Made by a program: the position numbers and the translations under genes. Positions 1 to 7,137 of a stretch of 12,382 bases of DNA are shown here, in pieces (positions within the stretch are counted from its first letter, which is position 1; every line of letters begins with the position of its first letter). The notes under the pieces were generated by a model that did no database searches, had not been told where the DNA came from, and worked only from the letters and a program-made list of their open reading frames with translations. The stretch is from Hyphomicrobiales bacterium (lineage in GTDB: Bacteria > Pseudomonadota > Alphaproteobacteria > Rhizobiales > Beijerinckiaceae), in assembly GCA_028290125.1 (NCBI GenBank), contig JAQGKM010000075.1, positions 1 to 12,382 on the forward strand. The letters are read 5' to 3'.

Positions 1-735
1 CCGCTCGTCATGGTGCACGCCAATCCGTACGACCGGCGGCTGTTCGTGCACCAGGTCGCGCGCTTCTCATCGTTTTATCGCTGCGTCTCGATCGACCTGC
101 GCGGCTACGGCCTGTCCGACAAGCCGACCGATCCCTTCACGCTCGAGGACATGACGCAGGATGTGCTCGGGGTCTGTGACGATCTCGGGCTCATGCAGGC
201 GGTCTTTCTCGGCGTCAGCGTCGGCTCCGGCATTGCGCTCAAGATCGGCCTCGACCATGCGATCCGCGCGCGAGGGCTGGTGCTGGTGGGCGGTTCGAGC
301 CGCCCGGGCGGCAACATCCAGAAGCGCATCGACGCGTTCCGCGACATCGGGCCGGGTCGCTACCGGCGCGACTACATGCCCGAGCTGTTTGCGCCGGGGT
401 TCACCGAGACCCGGGCAGGCCGCTGGGTCATGGACATGTTCATGGACGATGCGCATCGGCTCGACGGCCAGTCGATCGCCCGCATCTTCGAGGCGAGGGG
501 CTCGGAAAACATGCTGCCGCGATTGCCCGGCCTCGACATGCCGGTGCTGGTGATCAATGGCGAACACGATAATTCGCTCGGGCGCGGACGTGAGACGGCG
601 GAGCACATTCCTGGCGCCCGGCATGTCGTGCTGCCGGCTACGGGGCACGCCTGCTGCATCGAAGACCCGGCGGCCTTCGATGCAGCGATGATGGAGTTTC
701 TGAAGGAGCGCGGACTCTGGCCGCAGCAGCTTTGA
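1..735 (+). CDS. alpha/beta hydrolase fold protein, 5' partial
   Basis: This is a serine hydrolase of the alpha/beta fold, probably cytoplasmic because no signal peptide is visible, although the N-terminus is missing. The frame stays open to base 1, and the residues before the first ATG at 10 (PLV-MVHANPYD) already fit the strand leading to the oxyanion-hole region. The real start therefore lies left of the window and the ATG at 10 is internal. The nucleophile elbow is GVSVG with serine at bases 217-219. The acid is the Asp of NGEHD at 568-570, and the catalytic His is in ATGHACC at 646-648. SIDLRGYGLSDKP is the usual strand 4 motif of lactonase, esterase and haloalkane-dehalogenase relatives. 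The substrate cannot be read from the sequence; the fold resembles 3-oxoadipate enol-lactonase-type enzymes. It converges on the receptor gene with 15 bases between stop codons, and it may belong to the same catabolic module. Fold assignment is secure; substrate is unknown. Confidence 0.9.
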   Translation, partial: PLVMVHANPYDRRLFVHQVARFSSFYRCVSIDLRGYGLSDKPTDPFTLEDMTQDVLGVCDDLGLMQAVFLGVSVGSGIALKIGLDHAIRARGLVLVGGSSRPGGNIQKRIDAFRDIGPGRYRRDYMPELFAPGFTETRAGRWVMDMFMDDAHRLDGQSIARIFEARGSENMLPRLPGLDMPVLVINGEHDNSLGRGRETAEHIPGARHVVLPATGHACCIEDPAAFDAAMMEFLKERGLWPQQL

Positions 736-750
736 GCGTGCGCGCCAGCC

Positions 751-1719
751 TCAGTCCTGAGCCGGGACGTTGGCCTCCTTCACGAGGCGCGCATATTTCT
801 CGACCTCGGCCTTCAGGAACGCCCTGAACTGATCGGGCGTGCTGCCGACCGGTTCCGATCCGAAGCTGTTGATGCGCTTGACGACGCCCTGATCTTGCAG
901 CGCCGTGGCGATCTCCTGCTGGATCTTCGCGACGATCGTCGCCGGCGTCCTGGCCGGGGCGAACAGGCCCTGCCAGGAGTCGGTCGAGAAGCCCGGGAAA
1001 CCCTGTTCGGCGATGGTTTTCACGTCAGGCATCAACGCCGAGCGCTTGGCGCCCGTGACCGCGATGGCGCGGAGCCCGCCGGCTTCGACCTGCGGCGCCG
1101 CGGTGCCCAAAGGCGATACGGCCATTTCGACATCGCCCTGCACGAGCGCCTGATTGAGCGGTGCGTCGCCCCGGAACGGCACCATCTGGATGTCGACCTT
1201 CGCCGAGACCTTCAGCATCTCCATGGTGAGGTGCAGCGGATTGCCGACGCCGGTCGACCCGTAGTTGAGCGCGCCCGGCTTCTCGCGCGCGATCTTCAGG
1301 AGGCCGTCGAGATCCTGCGCCGGGAACTTCGGATTGACCACGAGCAGCAGCGACGCCGAGATGATCTGGGTGATCGGCGTGAAGTCCGCGATCGGATCGT
1401 ACGACAGCTTCTTGTAGATCGACGGGCTGATGGCGTGGCCCACCGTGGTCAGCAGGAACGTGTAGCCGTCCGGCGCCGCCTTCGCGACGGCGTCGGCGGC
1501 GATGTTGCCGCCCGCGCCGGGGCGGTTCTCGATGATGACAGGCTGCTTCATCGCCTCCTGCAGCTTCGCCCCGACGATGCGCGCCAGTGAATCGACCGCC
1601 CCGCCCGGCGCGAAGGGCACGATGATCTTGATGGGCTTGTCCGGATAGGTTTGCGCCATACCCGACGCGGTCGCGAGCAGGCTCATGGCGCACGCCATGG
1701 CCACGACGATCTTGCGCAT
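751..1719 (-). CDS. Bug-family (TctC-type) periplasmic substrate-binding protein
   Basis: This 322-residue periplasmic solute receptor belongs to the Bug / tripartite tricarboxylate transporter receptor family. Known members bind small carboxylates or related organic molecules and deliver them to TctAB membrane partners. The start at 1719 is chosen because GGGAGG lies 7 bases upstream and a signal peptide follows directly (positive MRK, hydrophobic core, ASGMA, likely cleavage after residue 22). Family signatures follow in order: YPDKPIKIIVPFAPGG (25-40), VDSLAR, ENRPGAGGNIA (64-74) and PDGYTFLL (83-90). The frame continues 56 codons further upstream, but that extension has no signal peptide and overlaps the aldolase gene. 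It is the second gene of an operon, 23 bases after the aldolase-like gene. No TctA or TctB membrane genes are visible, as is common for the many orphan Bug receptors. The ligand is unknown; the neighbouring enzyme suggests a small oxo- or hydroxy-acid. Family is sure, ligand is not. Confidence 0.95.
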   Translation of the reverse strand: MRKIVVAMACAMSLLATASGMAQTYPDKPIKIIVPFAPGGAVDSLARIVGAKLQEAMKQPVIIENRPGAGGNIAADAVAKAAPDGYTFLLTTVGHAISPSIYKKLSYDPIADFTPITQIISASLLLVVNPKFPAQDLDGLLKIAREKPGALNYGSTGVGNPLHLTMEMLKVSAKVDIQMVPFRGDAPLNQALVQGDVEMAVSPLGTAAPQVEAGGLRAIAVTGAKRSALMPDVKTIAEQGFPGFSTDSWQGLFAPARTPATIVAKIQQEIATALQDQGVVKRINSFGSEPVGSTPDQFRAFLKAEVEKYARLVKEANVPAQD

Positions 1720-1726
1720 GTTGTTT

Positions 1727-1732
1727 CCTCCC
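1727..1732 (-). promoter_or_regulatory. ribosome binding site that fixes the receptor start
   Basis: GGGAGG on the minus strand lies 7 bases before the ATG at 1719 and decides against the 56-codon longer frame. The same GAGGAAAC string precedes the upstream aldolase gene, so both genes of the operon carry near-identical initiation regions. Confidence 0.8.
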
Positions 1733-1742
1733 GTGACCTCGA

Positions 1743-2729
1743 TCAATGGTCGAGTTTTGTTTCTTTTTGGTCGATGACGCTGAGATTCAGGTTCTTGAGC
1801 AGCCGGTAGATCGTGTCGACTTCGGCCTGCATGGGTTTTGGCATCGGCGGGCGCATGTACGGGTTGGGGATCAGTCCGCGCAGCCATGTCGCGGTCTTGT
1901 AGCGGATATGCAGGCGGCCCATGTCGGCCACATATTCCTGCAGTTCGCTCAGGCCGCTGTCCCAGATCGCGCAGGCGGCGTCGAGATCGCGCCGGTCCCA
2001 GGCTTCGAGATGGGCGAGCATCGGCTCCTTGGCGAAATTCCAGAAGCCCGACAGCGTGCCGTCGAACATGTTGGTGAGCCGGTACTCATGGAAGCGCGAG
2101 GCGAGGGCGCCCATGACGGCGACGTCGCGGTCGAGACCCTTCAGGCCCTTGGCGATGAGCCGGAAGCCCTCGTACGTGTAGGTCATCTTCCAGCCGACGA
2201 TGTTGGGCACCTCCTTGCAGATGCGCAGCGTCGCAGCGAGCGGAAGGCCCGGGTAGAACGGCGGTTTCGCGCCGCCGACCGGATGCGTCACGATCGGCAG
2301 ATCGACTGCGCGGTCTTGCGCGACGATCTGGTCGAGCCAGATTTCCGGATAGGCGTCGGCGTCCCAGCAGGAGGTGACATCCTGCGCGCCGCCGGGCGGC
2401 GTGACGAAGATACCATCGACGCCAAGCGCCTTGCAGTCCTTGGCGGTCTCCACGGTTTCGGCGGTCGTGATCGCCCAGGTGCCGGCGATGATCGGCAGTT
2501 TGCCGTGCGCTTCTTCCATGGAAATTTCGAGCACGCGACGCTTTTCGGCGCGCGTCAGGTAGAAGATCTCGGCCGCCTCCGGATTTACGCAGAGCCCGCC
2601 TTCCTTCACGAACTCGGGGTCGTCGACGAAGGTGCGGATGAAGCGGCGATAGCCCTGCTCGTCGATCGTGAGATCGCGGTTCATCGGCAGCAGCGCCGCC
2701 ACGTAGCGGCGGTGTCCAACAGTTTTCAT
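1743..2729 (-). CDS. dihydrodipicolinate synthase/N-acetylneuraminate lyase superfamily aldolase-like protein, non-canonical active site
   Basis: This 328-residue protein is of the DapA/NanA class I aldolase superfamily, a TIM barrel that forms a Schiff base between lysine and an oxo-acid. The start at 2729 has an AGAGGA ribosome site 6 bases upstream and gives the expected N-terminus (RRYVAALLPMNRDLTID). The Schiff-base lysine is visible as K181 in IVGWKMTY. Two hallmark sites of true dihydrodipicolinate synthase are altered. The GTTGE loop is replaced by VNPEAAE (48-54), and the catalytic-tyrosine segment YNVPSRTG is replaced by THPVGG (148-153), so the usual Tyr aligns with Thr148. It is therefore unlikely to make lysine precursors. 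A hydratase-aldolase or decarboxylating role in catabolism of an organic acid is more likely, by inference. The C-terminal RPPMPKPMQAEVD resembles the usual family ending. It is first in the operon ahead of the Bug receptor and divergent from a LysR regulator. Confidence 0.88.
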   Translation of the reverse strand: MKTVGHRRYVAALLPMNRDLTIDEQGYRRFIRTFVDDPEFVKEGGLCVNPEAAEIFYLTRAEKRRVLEISMEEAHGKLPIIAGTWAITTAETVETAKDCKALGVDGIFVTPPGGAQDVTSCWDADAYPEIWLDQIVAQDRAVDLPIVTHPVGGAKPPFYPGLPLAATLRICKEVPNIVGWKMTYTYEGFRLIAKGLKGLDRDVAVMGALASRFHEYRLTNMFDGTLSGFWNFAKEPMLAHLEAWDRRDLDAACAIWDSGLSELQEYVADMGRLHIRYKTATWLRGLIPNPYMRPPMPKPMQAEVDTIYRLLKNLNLSVIDQKETKLDH

Positions 2730-2757
2730 GGCGTTTCCTCTATCGTCTTGTGAGGCG

Positions 2758-2785
2758 ATTATCCGTCGCCAACTCATGATTGCAA
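2758..2785 (-). promoter_or_regulatory. predicted sigma-70-type promoter for aldolase/receptor operon
   Basis: Read on the minus strand, TTGCAA (2785-2780) and GATAAT (2763-2758) are separated by 16 bases. The -10 matches TATAAT at 5 of 6 positions and the -35 matches TTGACA at 4 of 6. Transcription would begin near 2751 and leave a short leader before the ATG at 2729. The weak -35 next to a palindrome is what one expects of an activator-dependent promoter. Confidence 0.5.
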
Positions 2786-2792
2786 CTCAGCT

Positions 2793-2808
2793 TGTTCTCA
2801 TGAGAACA
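2793..2808. promoter_or_regulatory. 16-bp perfect palindrome, likely LysR operator
   Basis: TGTTCTCATGAGAACA is a perfect inverted repeat in the divergent gap between the LysR gene and the aldolase/receptor operon. It contains T-N11-A, the generic LysR recognition pattern. Its centre (2800/2801) is about 49 bases upstream of the predicted leftward transcription start, and it lies just upstream of that promoter's -35 element. This is a typical recognition-site arrangement for LysR activators. Binding is inferred from position and symmetry. Confidence 0.65.
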
Positions 2809-2831
2809 TGAGCCTTGCTCATGGAGGCGGC

Positions 2832-3746
2832 ATGAACCTCGCGACGCTCGACTTCAATCTGCTCAAGGTTCTGGACGCTCTTCTGAAGACGGAGAGCGTG
2901 TCCAGGGCGGCCGGCCGCCTCAACGTGACGCAATCGGCGGTCAGCCATGCGCTCAAGCGCTTGCGCGAGATCTTTCAGGATCCGCTGCTCGTGCGGGACG
3001 GCGCGGTGATGCGCGTCAGCGCCCGCGGGCTCGCGCTGCGCGAGCCGCTGGAGCGGGCGATGGTGAACATTCACGCCCTGATCTCGGTCGCGGCCGACTT
3101 CGACCCGGCGCAGTCGCGGCGGACGTTCCGCCTCGCCATGAGCGACGCCATGACGGTGGAGGGCCTGCCCAGCATCATGCAATCCGTGCGGCGCGAGGCG
3201 CCGGGCATCGACATCTGGGTGGAGACCGGCGGGCCGGTGCACTCGTGCCGCCTGCTCACCGACGACAAGGCGGATCTGGCGCTGGGCGTGTTTCCCTCGG
3301 CCACGGCAGGCCTGCGGCGGCAGGAGCTCTATCGCGACGAACTCGTCTGCATCGTCGACCGGTCCAATCCGCGGCTGGCCGGTGGCGTCCTCGGCGCGCA
3401 GGCCTATCTCGACAGCCCGCACGTGACGGTGGCGGCGAGCAGCGATTCAGGCATCCAGCTCGACGACATCCTCCGGTCGATGGGCATGCAGCGGCGTATC
3501 GTCGCCAGCGTGCCGCATTATCTGGCGATTCCGGCGCTGATCGCCGGCACGGATCTGGTCGCGCATTCGCGGCGCAAGCTGCTGGAGGTGTTCCGGTCCT
3601 CACAGGGGCTGATGGTGGTGCCCATTCCGGTGCCGTTTCCGGTCCCGGACCTCGTGTTCGAGCAGGTCTGGCACGAACGGCACATGCTCGATCCCGGGCA
3701 GGTCTGGCTGCGCGACGTGGTGAGGCGCGCGCTGGCGCAGCCGTGA
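2832..3746 (+). CDS. LysR-type transcriptional regulator
   Basis: This 304-residue protein is a LysR-family DNA-binding regulator. The winged helix-turn-helix is at about residues 6-60: DFNLLKVLDALLKTESVSRA, then AGRLNVTQSAVSHALKRLRE, followed by the wing segment DPLLVRDG. The C-terminal part (about 95-300) is a periplasmic-binding-like effector domain (RRTFRLAMSDAM..., ADLALGVFP, DELVCIVDR). The opening NLATLDFNLL and the DPLLVR motif resemble the NodD/NahR-like branch. The ATG at 2832 is preferred because GGAGG sits 4 bases upstream at 2823-2827. An in-frame ATG at 2808 overlaps the last base of the palindromic operator and lacks a ribosome site. Divergent orientation relative to the aldolase/receptor operon, with operator-like repeats between, implies that it controls that operon and probably itself. 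The inducer is unknown. Confidence 0.95.
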   Translation: MNLATLDFNLLKVLDALLKTESVSRAAGRLNVTQSAVSHALKRLREIFQDPLLVRDGAVMRVSARGLALREPLERAMVNIHALISVAADFDPAQSRRTFRLAMSDAMTVEGLPSIMQSVRREAPGIDIWVETGGPVHSCRLLTDDKADLALGVFPSATAGLRRQELYRDELVCIVDRSNPRLAGGVLGAQAYLDSPHVTVAASSDSGIQLDDILRSMGMQRRIVASVPHYLAIPALIAGTDLVAHSRRKLLEVFRSSQGLMVVPIPVPFPVPDLVFEQVWHERHMLDPGQVWLRDVVRRALAQP

Positions 3747-3893
3747 AGGTGAGCCGCCCGGCGGGCTGCCGCGCCTGTGGCCTTGCCGCTGGCGGCGCCA
3801 CGTCCTAAAAGCCTGTTCGCGCTCTTTATGCTCCCGACTCACCTCGCGGAGCCGCAGGCGGGCAGACCGCCCGGACGAGGCCAGGACAGCCTG

Positions 3894-5603
3894 ATGAGTA
3901 TCGCCCGGATCATCGAGCCGGCCACCGCCGCCCTTGACCGCACGCTCGCCTCGCACCGGCGCGCGTCGCTGTGGCTGTCGCTCCTGTCTCTCGCGCTGTT
4001 CCTGCCGGGCTTCTTCAGCCTCCAGCCGATGGACCGCGACGAGCCGCGTTTCGCGCAGGCGACCAAGCAGATGCTCGAGACGGGCGATTACGTCTCCATC
4101 CGCTTCCAGGATGAGGCGCGCAACAAGAAGCCTGTCGGCATCTACTGGATGCAGGCCGCGGTGGTCAGCGCAGCCGATGCGCTCGGTCTGCCGCAGGCGC
4201 GCACGACCATCTGGGTCTACCGGCTGGTGTCGTTGCTCGGCGCCGTGTCGGCGGTGCTGCTCACCTACTGGACGGCGCTCGCTTTCCTGCAGCGGCGCAA
4301 TGCTTTTCTGGCGGCGCTGCTGCTCGCCTCGACGATCCTGCTCGGCGTCGAGGCGCGGCTCGCCAAGACCGATGCCGTCGTGCTCGCGACCGTCATGGCG
4401 GCGATGGGCGCGCTCGCGCGCTTCTACCTCGCGCCGAAAGCTCAGCGCGGCTGGGGACTTCCCTTCATCTTCTGGACAGCCATCGGTCTTGGCCTGCTGG
4501 TCAAAGGTCCGATCACCCCGATGGTCCCGCTGTTCGCCGGCGTCGTGCTGGCGGTGAAGGATCGCGGCGCGCGCTGGCTGCCGGCGATGCGGCCGCTGCC
4601 GGGACTCGTGTGGGCGCTGCTCCTCGTCGTGCCGTGGTTCGTGCTGATCATGGTGGCGACCAAGGGCGCCTTCCTGACCGACTCCGTCGGCAACGACATG
4701 CTCGGCAAGGTGAGTTCGGGGCAGGAGGCGCATGGCGCGCCGCCGCTGACCTATTTCGTCGCCTTCTGGGTGACGGCCTGGCCGATGGCGCCGCTCGCCG
4801 CGCTGGCCGCGCCCTTCGCCTGGCGCGCGCGGCGCGAACCCGCGGTGGCTTTCCTCCTCGCGTGGATCGTGCCGTTCTGGCTTCTGTTCGAGGCCATTCC
4901 GACCAAGCTTCCGCACTATGTGCTGCCGGTCTACCCGGCCATCGCCATTCTGATCGCCATCGCAATCGAGCGTGGCGAACTGGCGCTGTCTCGCACCTGG
5001 GGCAGGGTGATGCTGCGCCTCTTGCCGGGGCTCGCGCTACTGCTGTTTGCGGTCGGCATGGGCCTCAGCTTCTACACCGGCCGCGCGCCCGGCACGGCGG
5101 CCTTCGCCGTCACGCCTTTCCTGCTCTGGCTGGCGTTCCACCTGCTGCGCGACATCGGCCGCGAGCCGATCGATCAATCGGTGCTGGGCGGCGTCGCGCT
5201 GGCGTTCTGCGCCTATGTGTTCGTGTTCAGCGGCGTGATGACGAGCGGGCCGTTCGAGCCGTGGCGGATGTCGCCGCGCCTGTCGGAAGCCAGCCAGCGC
5301 GTGGCGAAACTGCTGCCCGAGTGCCGGCGGCTCGACCCTGCGACATCGGGCGGGTTCAACGAGCCGAGCCTCGTGTTCCTGACCGGCACGAGCCTGCGCA
5401 TGATCGATGGCGCGCAGACGGCGCGGTTCATCGAGGAGCAGCCGTGCCGCGTCGCCTTTGTCGACGTGCGTGAGGAAGCGGCCTTCCGGAGCGCGCTCGC
5501 GCCGACGTCGCAGGTCGCGCTTTATGAGCGCGTGCAGGGCGTCAATCTCAATGGTGGCCGCAAGCTCGACATCGCCATCTACGCCCGGAAGCCTGCGCCA
5601 TGA
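3894..5603 (+). CDS. ArnT-like membrane glycosyltransferase (GT83 / PMT_2 type)
   Basis: This 569-residue polytopic inner-membrane protein is related to ArnT and rhizobial Rgt enzymes, which take a sugar from a polyprenyl-phosphate donor in the periplasm and place it on lipid A or core. The first periplasmic loop has the catalytic signature MDRDEPRFAQAT (D49, E50), followed by ARNKKPVGIYW (K79, P80, YW 84-85). A conserved KLPHYVLPVYP segment occurs at about 338-348. About a dozen hydrophobic segments cover roughly residues 25-470, followed by a soluble tail rich in charged residues. The ATG at 3894 is chosen because AGGA is 7 bases upstream and the N-terminus leads directly into the first membrane helix. 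In-frame GTG at 3777 and ATG at 3828 would add residues that do not look like this family. It is first of a four-gene operon. The sugar (aminoarabinose, galacturonic acid, mannose or other) cannot be told from the sequence, so no arn or rgt symbol is given. Confidence 0.9.
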   Translation: MSIARIIEPATAALDRTLASHRRASLWLSLLSLALFLPGFFSLQPMDRDEPRFAQATKQMLETGDYVSIRFQDEARNKKPVGIYWMQAAVVSAADALGLPQARTTIWVYRLVSLLGAVSAVLLTYWTALAFLQRRNAFLAALLLASTILLGVEARLAKTDAVVLATVMAAMGALARFYLAPKAQRGWGLPFIFWTAIGLGLLVKGPITPMVPLFAGVVLAVKDRGARWLPAMRPLPGLVWALLLVVPWFVLIMVATKGAFLTDSVGNDMLGKVSSGQEAHGAPPLTYFVAFWVTAWPMAPLAALAAPFAWRARREPAVAFLLAWIVPFWLLFEAIPTKLPHYVLPVYPAIAILIAIAIERGELALSRTWGRVMLRLLPGLALLLFAVGMGLSFYTGRAPGTAAFAVTPFLLWLAFHLLRDIGREPIDQSVLGGVALAFCAYVFVFSGVMTSGPFEPWRMSPRLSEASQRVAKLLPECRRLDPATSGGFNEPSLVFLTGTSLRMIDGAQTARFIEEQPCRVAFVDVREEAAFRSALAPTSQVALYERVQGVNLNGGRKLDIAIYARKPAP

Positions 5604-6406
5604 TTGCGCATCTCGCCCCGTTGCGGCATGCGTCCCGCGACTTCCTCGCGCATTGGAAGATTGCCGAGCGCCGCAGCACGATCGAGGGCCGGCGGTTCGA
5701 GGCGATGATCGCGATGCTGGTCTGCGTGAGCATCGTTGCGACGGCGCTGCTCGGCGACGCCTCGATCACCGAGGCCATGCGCAGCGTGTCGCCGGGTTTG
5801 AAGGCGGTTTTCCTGCAGATCACGAAGCTCGGCGACTCCGGCTGGATCTTCGCGCTGTCAATTGGTGTCTTCGTCATCGCGCTGCTCGCGCGTTTGCGTG
5901 GGCTCGGCGCCCGCATGGATGCGGCGCTCGGCCTTCTCGCCGGGCGTGCGTTCTTCATCTTCGCCGTCAATGCGGTGTCGGGCATCCTGTCGCTCGTCGT
6001 GAAGATGATCTTCGGCCGCGCGCGCCCACGTCTGTACGAGTCCTTTGGGGCTTTTCACTTCGACATGTTCTCGGTGAAATCATCCGTGCTGAGTTTTCCG
6101 TCCGGCCACGCCGTGACGGCCTTCGCCACAGCGACGGCGCTCGCCTTCATGGCGCCCCGCGCCGGCAAGGCCCTGGTCGTGATCGCCATCCTCGTCGGTG
6201 TGTCCCGCGTCGTGACCGGCGCGCATTTTCCTTCCGACGTCATCGCCGGCATGGCGCTTGGCGTGGCTACCGTCGTTTTCATGCGCCGCGCTTTCGCCGC
6301 GCGCCGCATCGTGTTTCGCGCGCGTGCGGCCGGCGTCGAGCTGCGCGGCGCTGGACTTGTCTGGCCAGCGCTGCGGCGCGCCACCACTTTCTGGAGACAT
6401 TCATGA
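5600..6406 (+). CDS. PAP2-family membrane phosphatase
   Basis: This 268-residue integral membrane protein is a PAP2 (phosphatidic acid phosphatase type 2) enzyme. All three catalytic motifs are intact: K135-x6-R142-P143 (KMIFGRARP), PSGH at 167-170, and S202-R203-x5-H209-x3-D213 (SRVVTGAHFPSD). Hydrophobic segments flank these motifs, so the active site should face the periplasm, as in LpxE, LpxF and undecaprenyl-pyrophosphate phosphatases of this family. The C-terminal 40 residues are basic and lack a membrane segment. The start overlaps the upstream stop as ATGA (5600-5603), which indicates translational coupling to the glycosyltransferase. Plausible substrates are a lipid A phosphate, exposing a site for sugar addition, or the polyprenyl (pyro)phosphate released by transfer. 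The sequence does not separate these. Confidence 0.92.
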   Translation: MIAHLAPLRHASRDFLAHWKIAERRSTIEGRRFEAMIAMLVCVSIVATALLGDASITEAMRSVSPGLKAVFLQITKLGDSGWIFALSIGVFVIALLARLRGLGARMDAALGLLAGRAFFIFAVNAVSGILSLVVKMIFGRARPRLYESFGAFHFDMFSVKSSVLSFPSGHAVTAFATATALAFMAPRAGKALVVIAILVGVSRVVTGAHFPSDVIAGMALGVATVVFMRRAFAARRIVFRARAAGVELRGAGLVWPALRRATTFWRHS

Positions 6407-7137
6407 CTGTCCCGCCCGCCGTCTCCGTGGTCGTCCCGGTGCGCAACGAGGCCGGCAATATCGAGCCGCTCGTCACCGAAATTGAACGTGCGCTGACGCC
6501 GACCGGTCCCTTCGAAATCGTCTATGTGAATGACGGCTCGACCGACCGCACGGCGCTGGAGCTTGCACGGCTGTCGGCGACGCGTCCCTGGCTGCGCGAA
6601 GTGCAGCATGCGCAATCCTGCGGCCAGTCGGCGGCGGTGCGCTCGGGCGTCCGCGCGGCGCATGCGCCCGTCATCATCACGCTCGACGGCGACGGCCAGA
6701 ACGATCCGTCCTTCATGCCGGCCTTTCTCGCACGGCTCGCCGAGGCTGGCCCGCAGTGCGGCCTCGTGCAGGGCCAGCGCGTCGGGCGCAAGGACACCGG
6801 CTTCAAGCGCTTCCAGTCGCGCATCGCCAACCGCATCCGCGCGGCGGTGCTGAACGACGGCACGCGCGACACCGGCTGCGGCTTCAAATGCTTCCCGCGC
6901 GACGCCTATCTGGCGCTGCCCTATTTCGACGCGCTGCACCGCTTCATGCCGGCGCTGATCCGCCGCGAGGGACTGGAGATCGCCTATGTCGACGTGGTCG
7001 ACAGGCCTCGCCTGACGGGCGTTTCCAATTACGGCTTCTTCGACCGTCTGTGGGTCGGCATCGTCGACCTGATGGGCGTGCGCTGGCTGATTAACCGGCG
7101 CAAGCGCGTGCCGGTGGCGACGGAGGCGATCCGTTGA
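6403..7137 (+). CDS. GT2 family glycosyltransferase, DPM/ArnC-type polyprenyl-phosphate sugar synthase
   Basis: This 244-residue GT-A-fold enzyme probably transfers a sugar from a nucleotide donor to polyprenyl phosphate on the cytoplasmic face. Signatures are VSVVVPVRNEAGNI (7-20), VNDGSTD (42-48), the metal-binding LDGDGQND (94-101), and GCGFKCFPRDAYLALPYF further on. The C-terminal NYGFFDRLWVGIVDLMGV is typical of dolichyl-phosphate-mannose-synthase-like proteins. It lacks the two C-terminal membrane helices found in ArnC-type enzymes, so it resembles the short, peripheral DPM1 type. The ATG at 6403 overlaps the PAP2 stop as ATGA and has GGAGA at 6393-6397. The frame is open much further upstream but carries no family features there. 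It is the presumed donor-making partner of the ArnT-like enzyme two genes upstream. Family is sure; the sugar is unknown. Confidence 0.93.
   Translation: MTVPPAVSVVVPVRNEAGNIEPLVTEIERALTPTGPFEIVYVNDGSTDRTALELARLSATRPWLREVQHAQSCGQSAAVRSGVRAAHAPVIITLDGDGQNDPSFMPAFLARLAEAGPQCGLVQGQRVGRKDTGFKRFQSRIANRIRAAVLNDGTRDTGCGFKCFPRDAYLALPYFDALHRFMPALIRREGLEIAYVDVVDRPRLTGVSNYGFFDRLWVGIVDLMGVRWLINRRKRVPVATEAIR
7122..7137 (+). promoter_or_regulatory. ribosome site and TTG start with 4-base overlap
   Basis: GGAGG at 7122-7126 precedes a TTG at 7134 that overlaps the upstream TGA (TTGA). It is the third four-base overlap in a row in this operon. The rare start codon is accepted because no in-frame ATG or GTG sits near and the first helix begins shortly after. 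Confidence 0.8.

Noticed and set aside
750..761. CTCAG/CTGAG symmetry at the convergent gene ends
   Set aside because: The two-base loop and lack of a T tract make this short match expected by chance.
1720..1887. 56-codon extension of the Bug receptor
   Set aside because: It would bury the signal peptide inside the protein and overlap the end of the aldolase gene; a strong ribosome site supports 1719.
2808..2831. ATG at 2808 as the LysR start
   Set aside because: It overlaps the palindromic operator, has no ribosome site and adds eight residues not typical of the family.
3756..3766. GCCCG/CGGGC hairpin after the LysR gene
   Set aside because: The loop would be a single base and there is no T tract, so it is unlikely to be a terminator.
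3777..3893. N-terminal extension of the ArnT-like protein from a GTG at 3777 or ATG at 3828
   Set aside because: The extra residues are proline- and arginine-rich, have no family resemblance and lack a ribosome site, whereas the ATG at 3894 has AGGA at the right distance.
3600..4916. 438-codon minus-strand open frame opposite the LysR end and ArnT-like gene
   Set aside because: Same antisense-of-membrane-protein composition and no recognisable domain.
5407..6402. Long open frame in front of the GT2 gene
   Set aside because: It is the out-of-frame shadow of the transferase and PAP2 genes, arginine- and alanine-rich; the family sequence starts at 6403.
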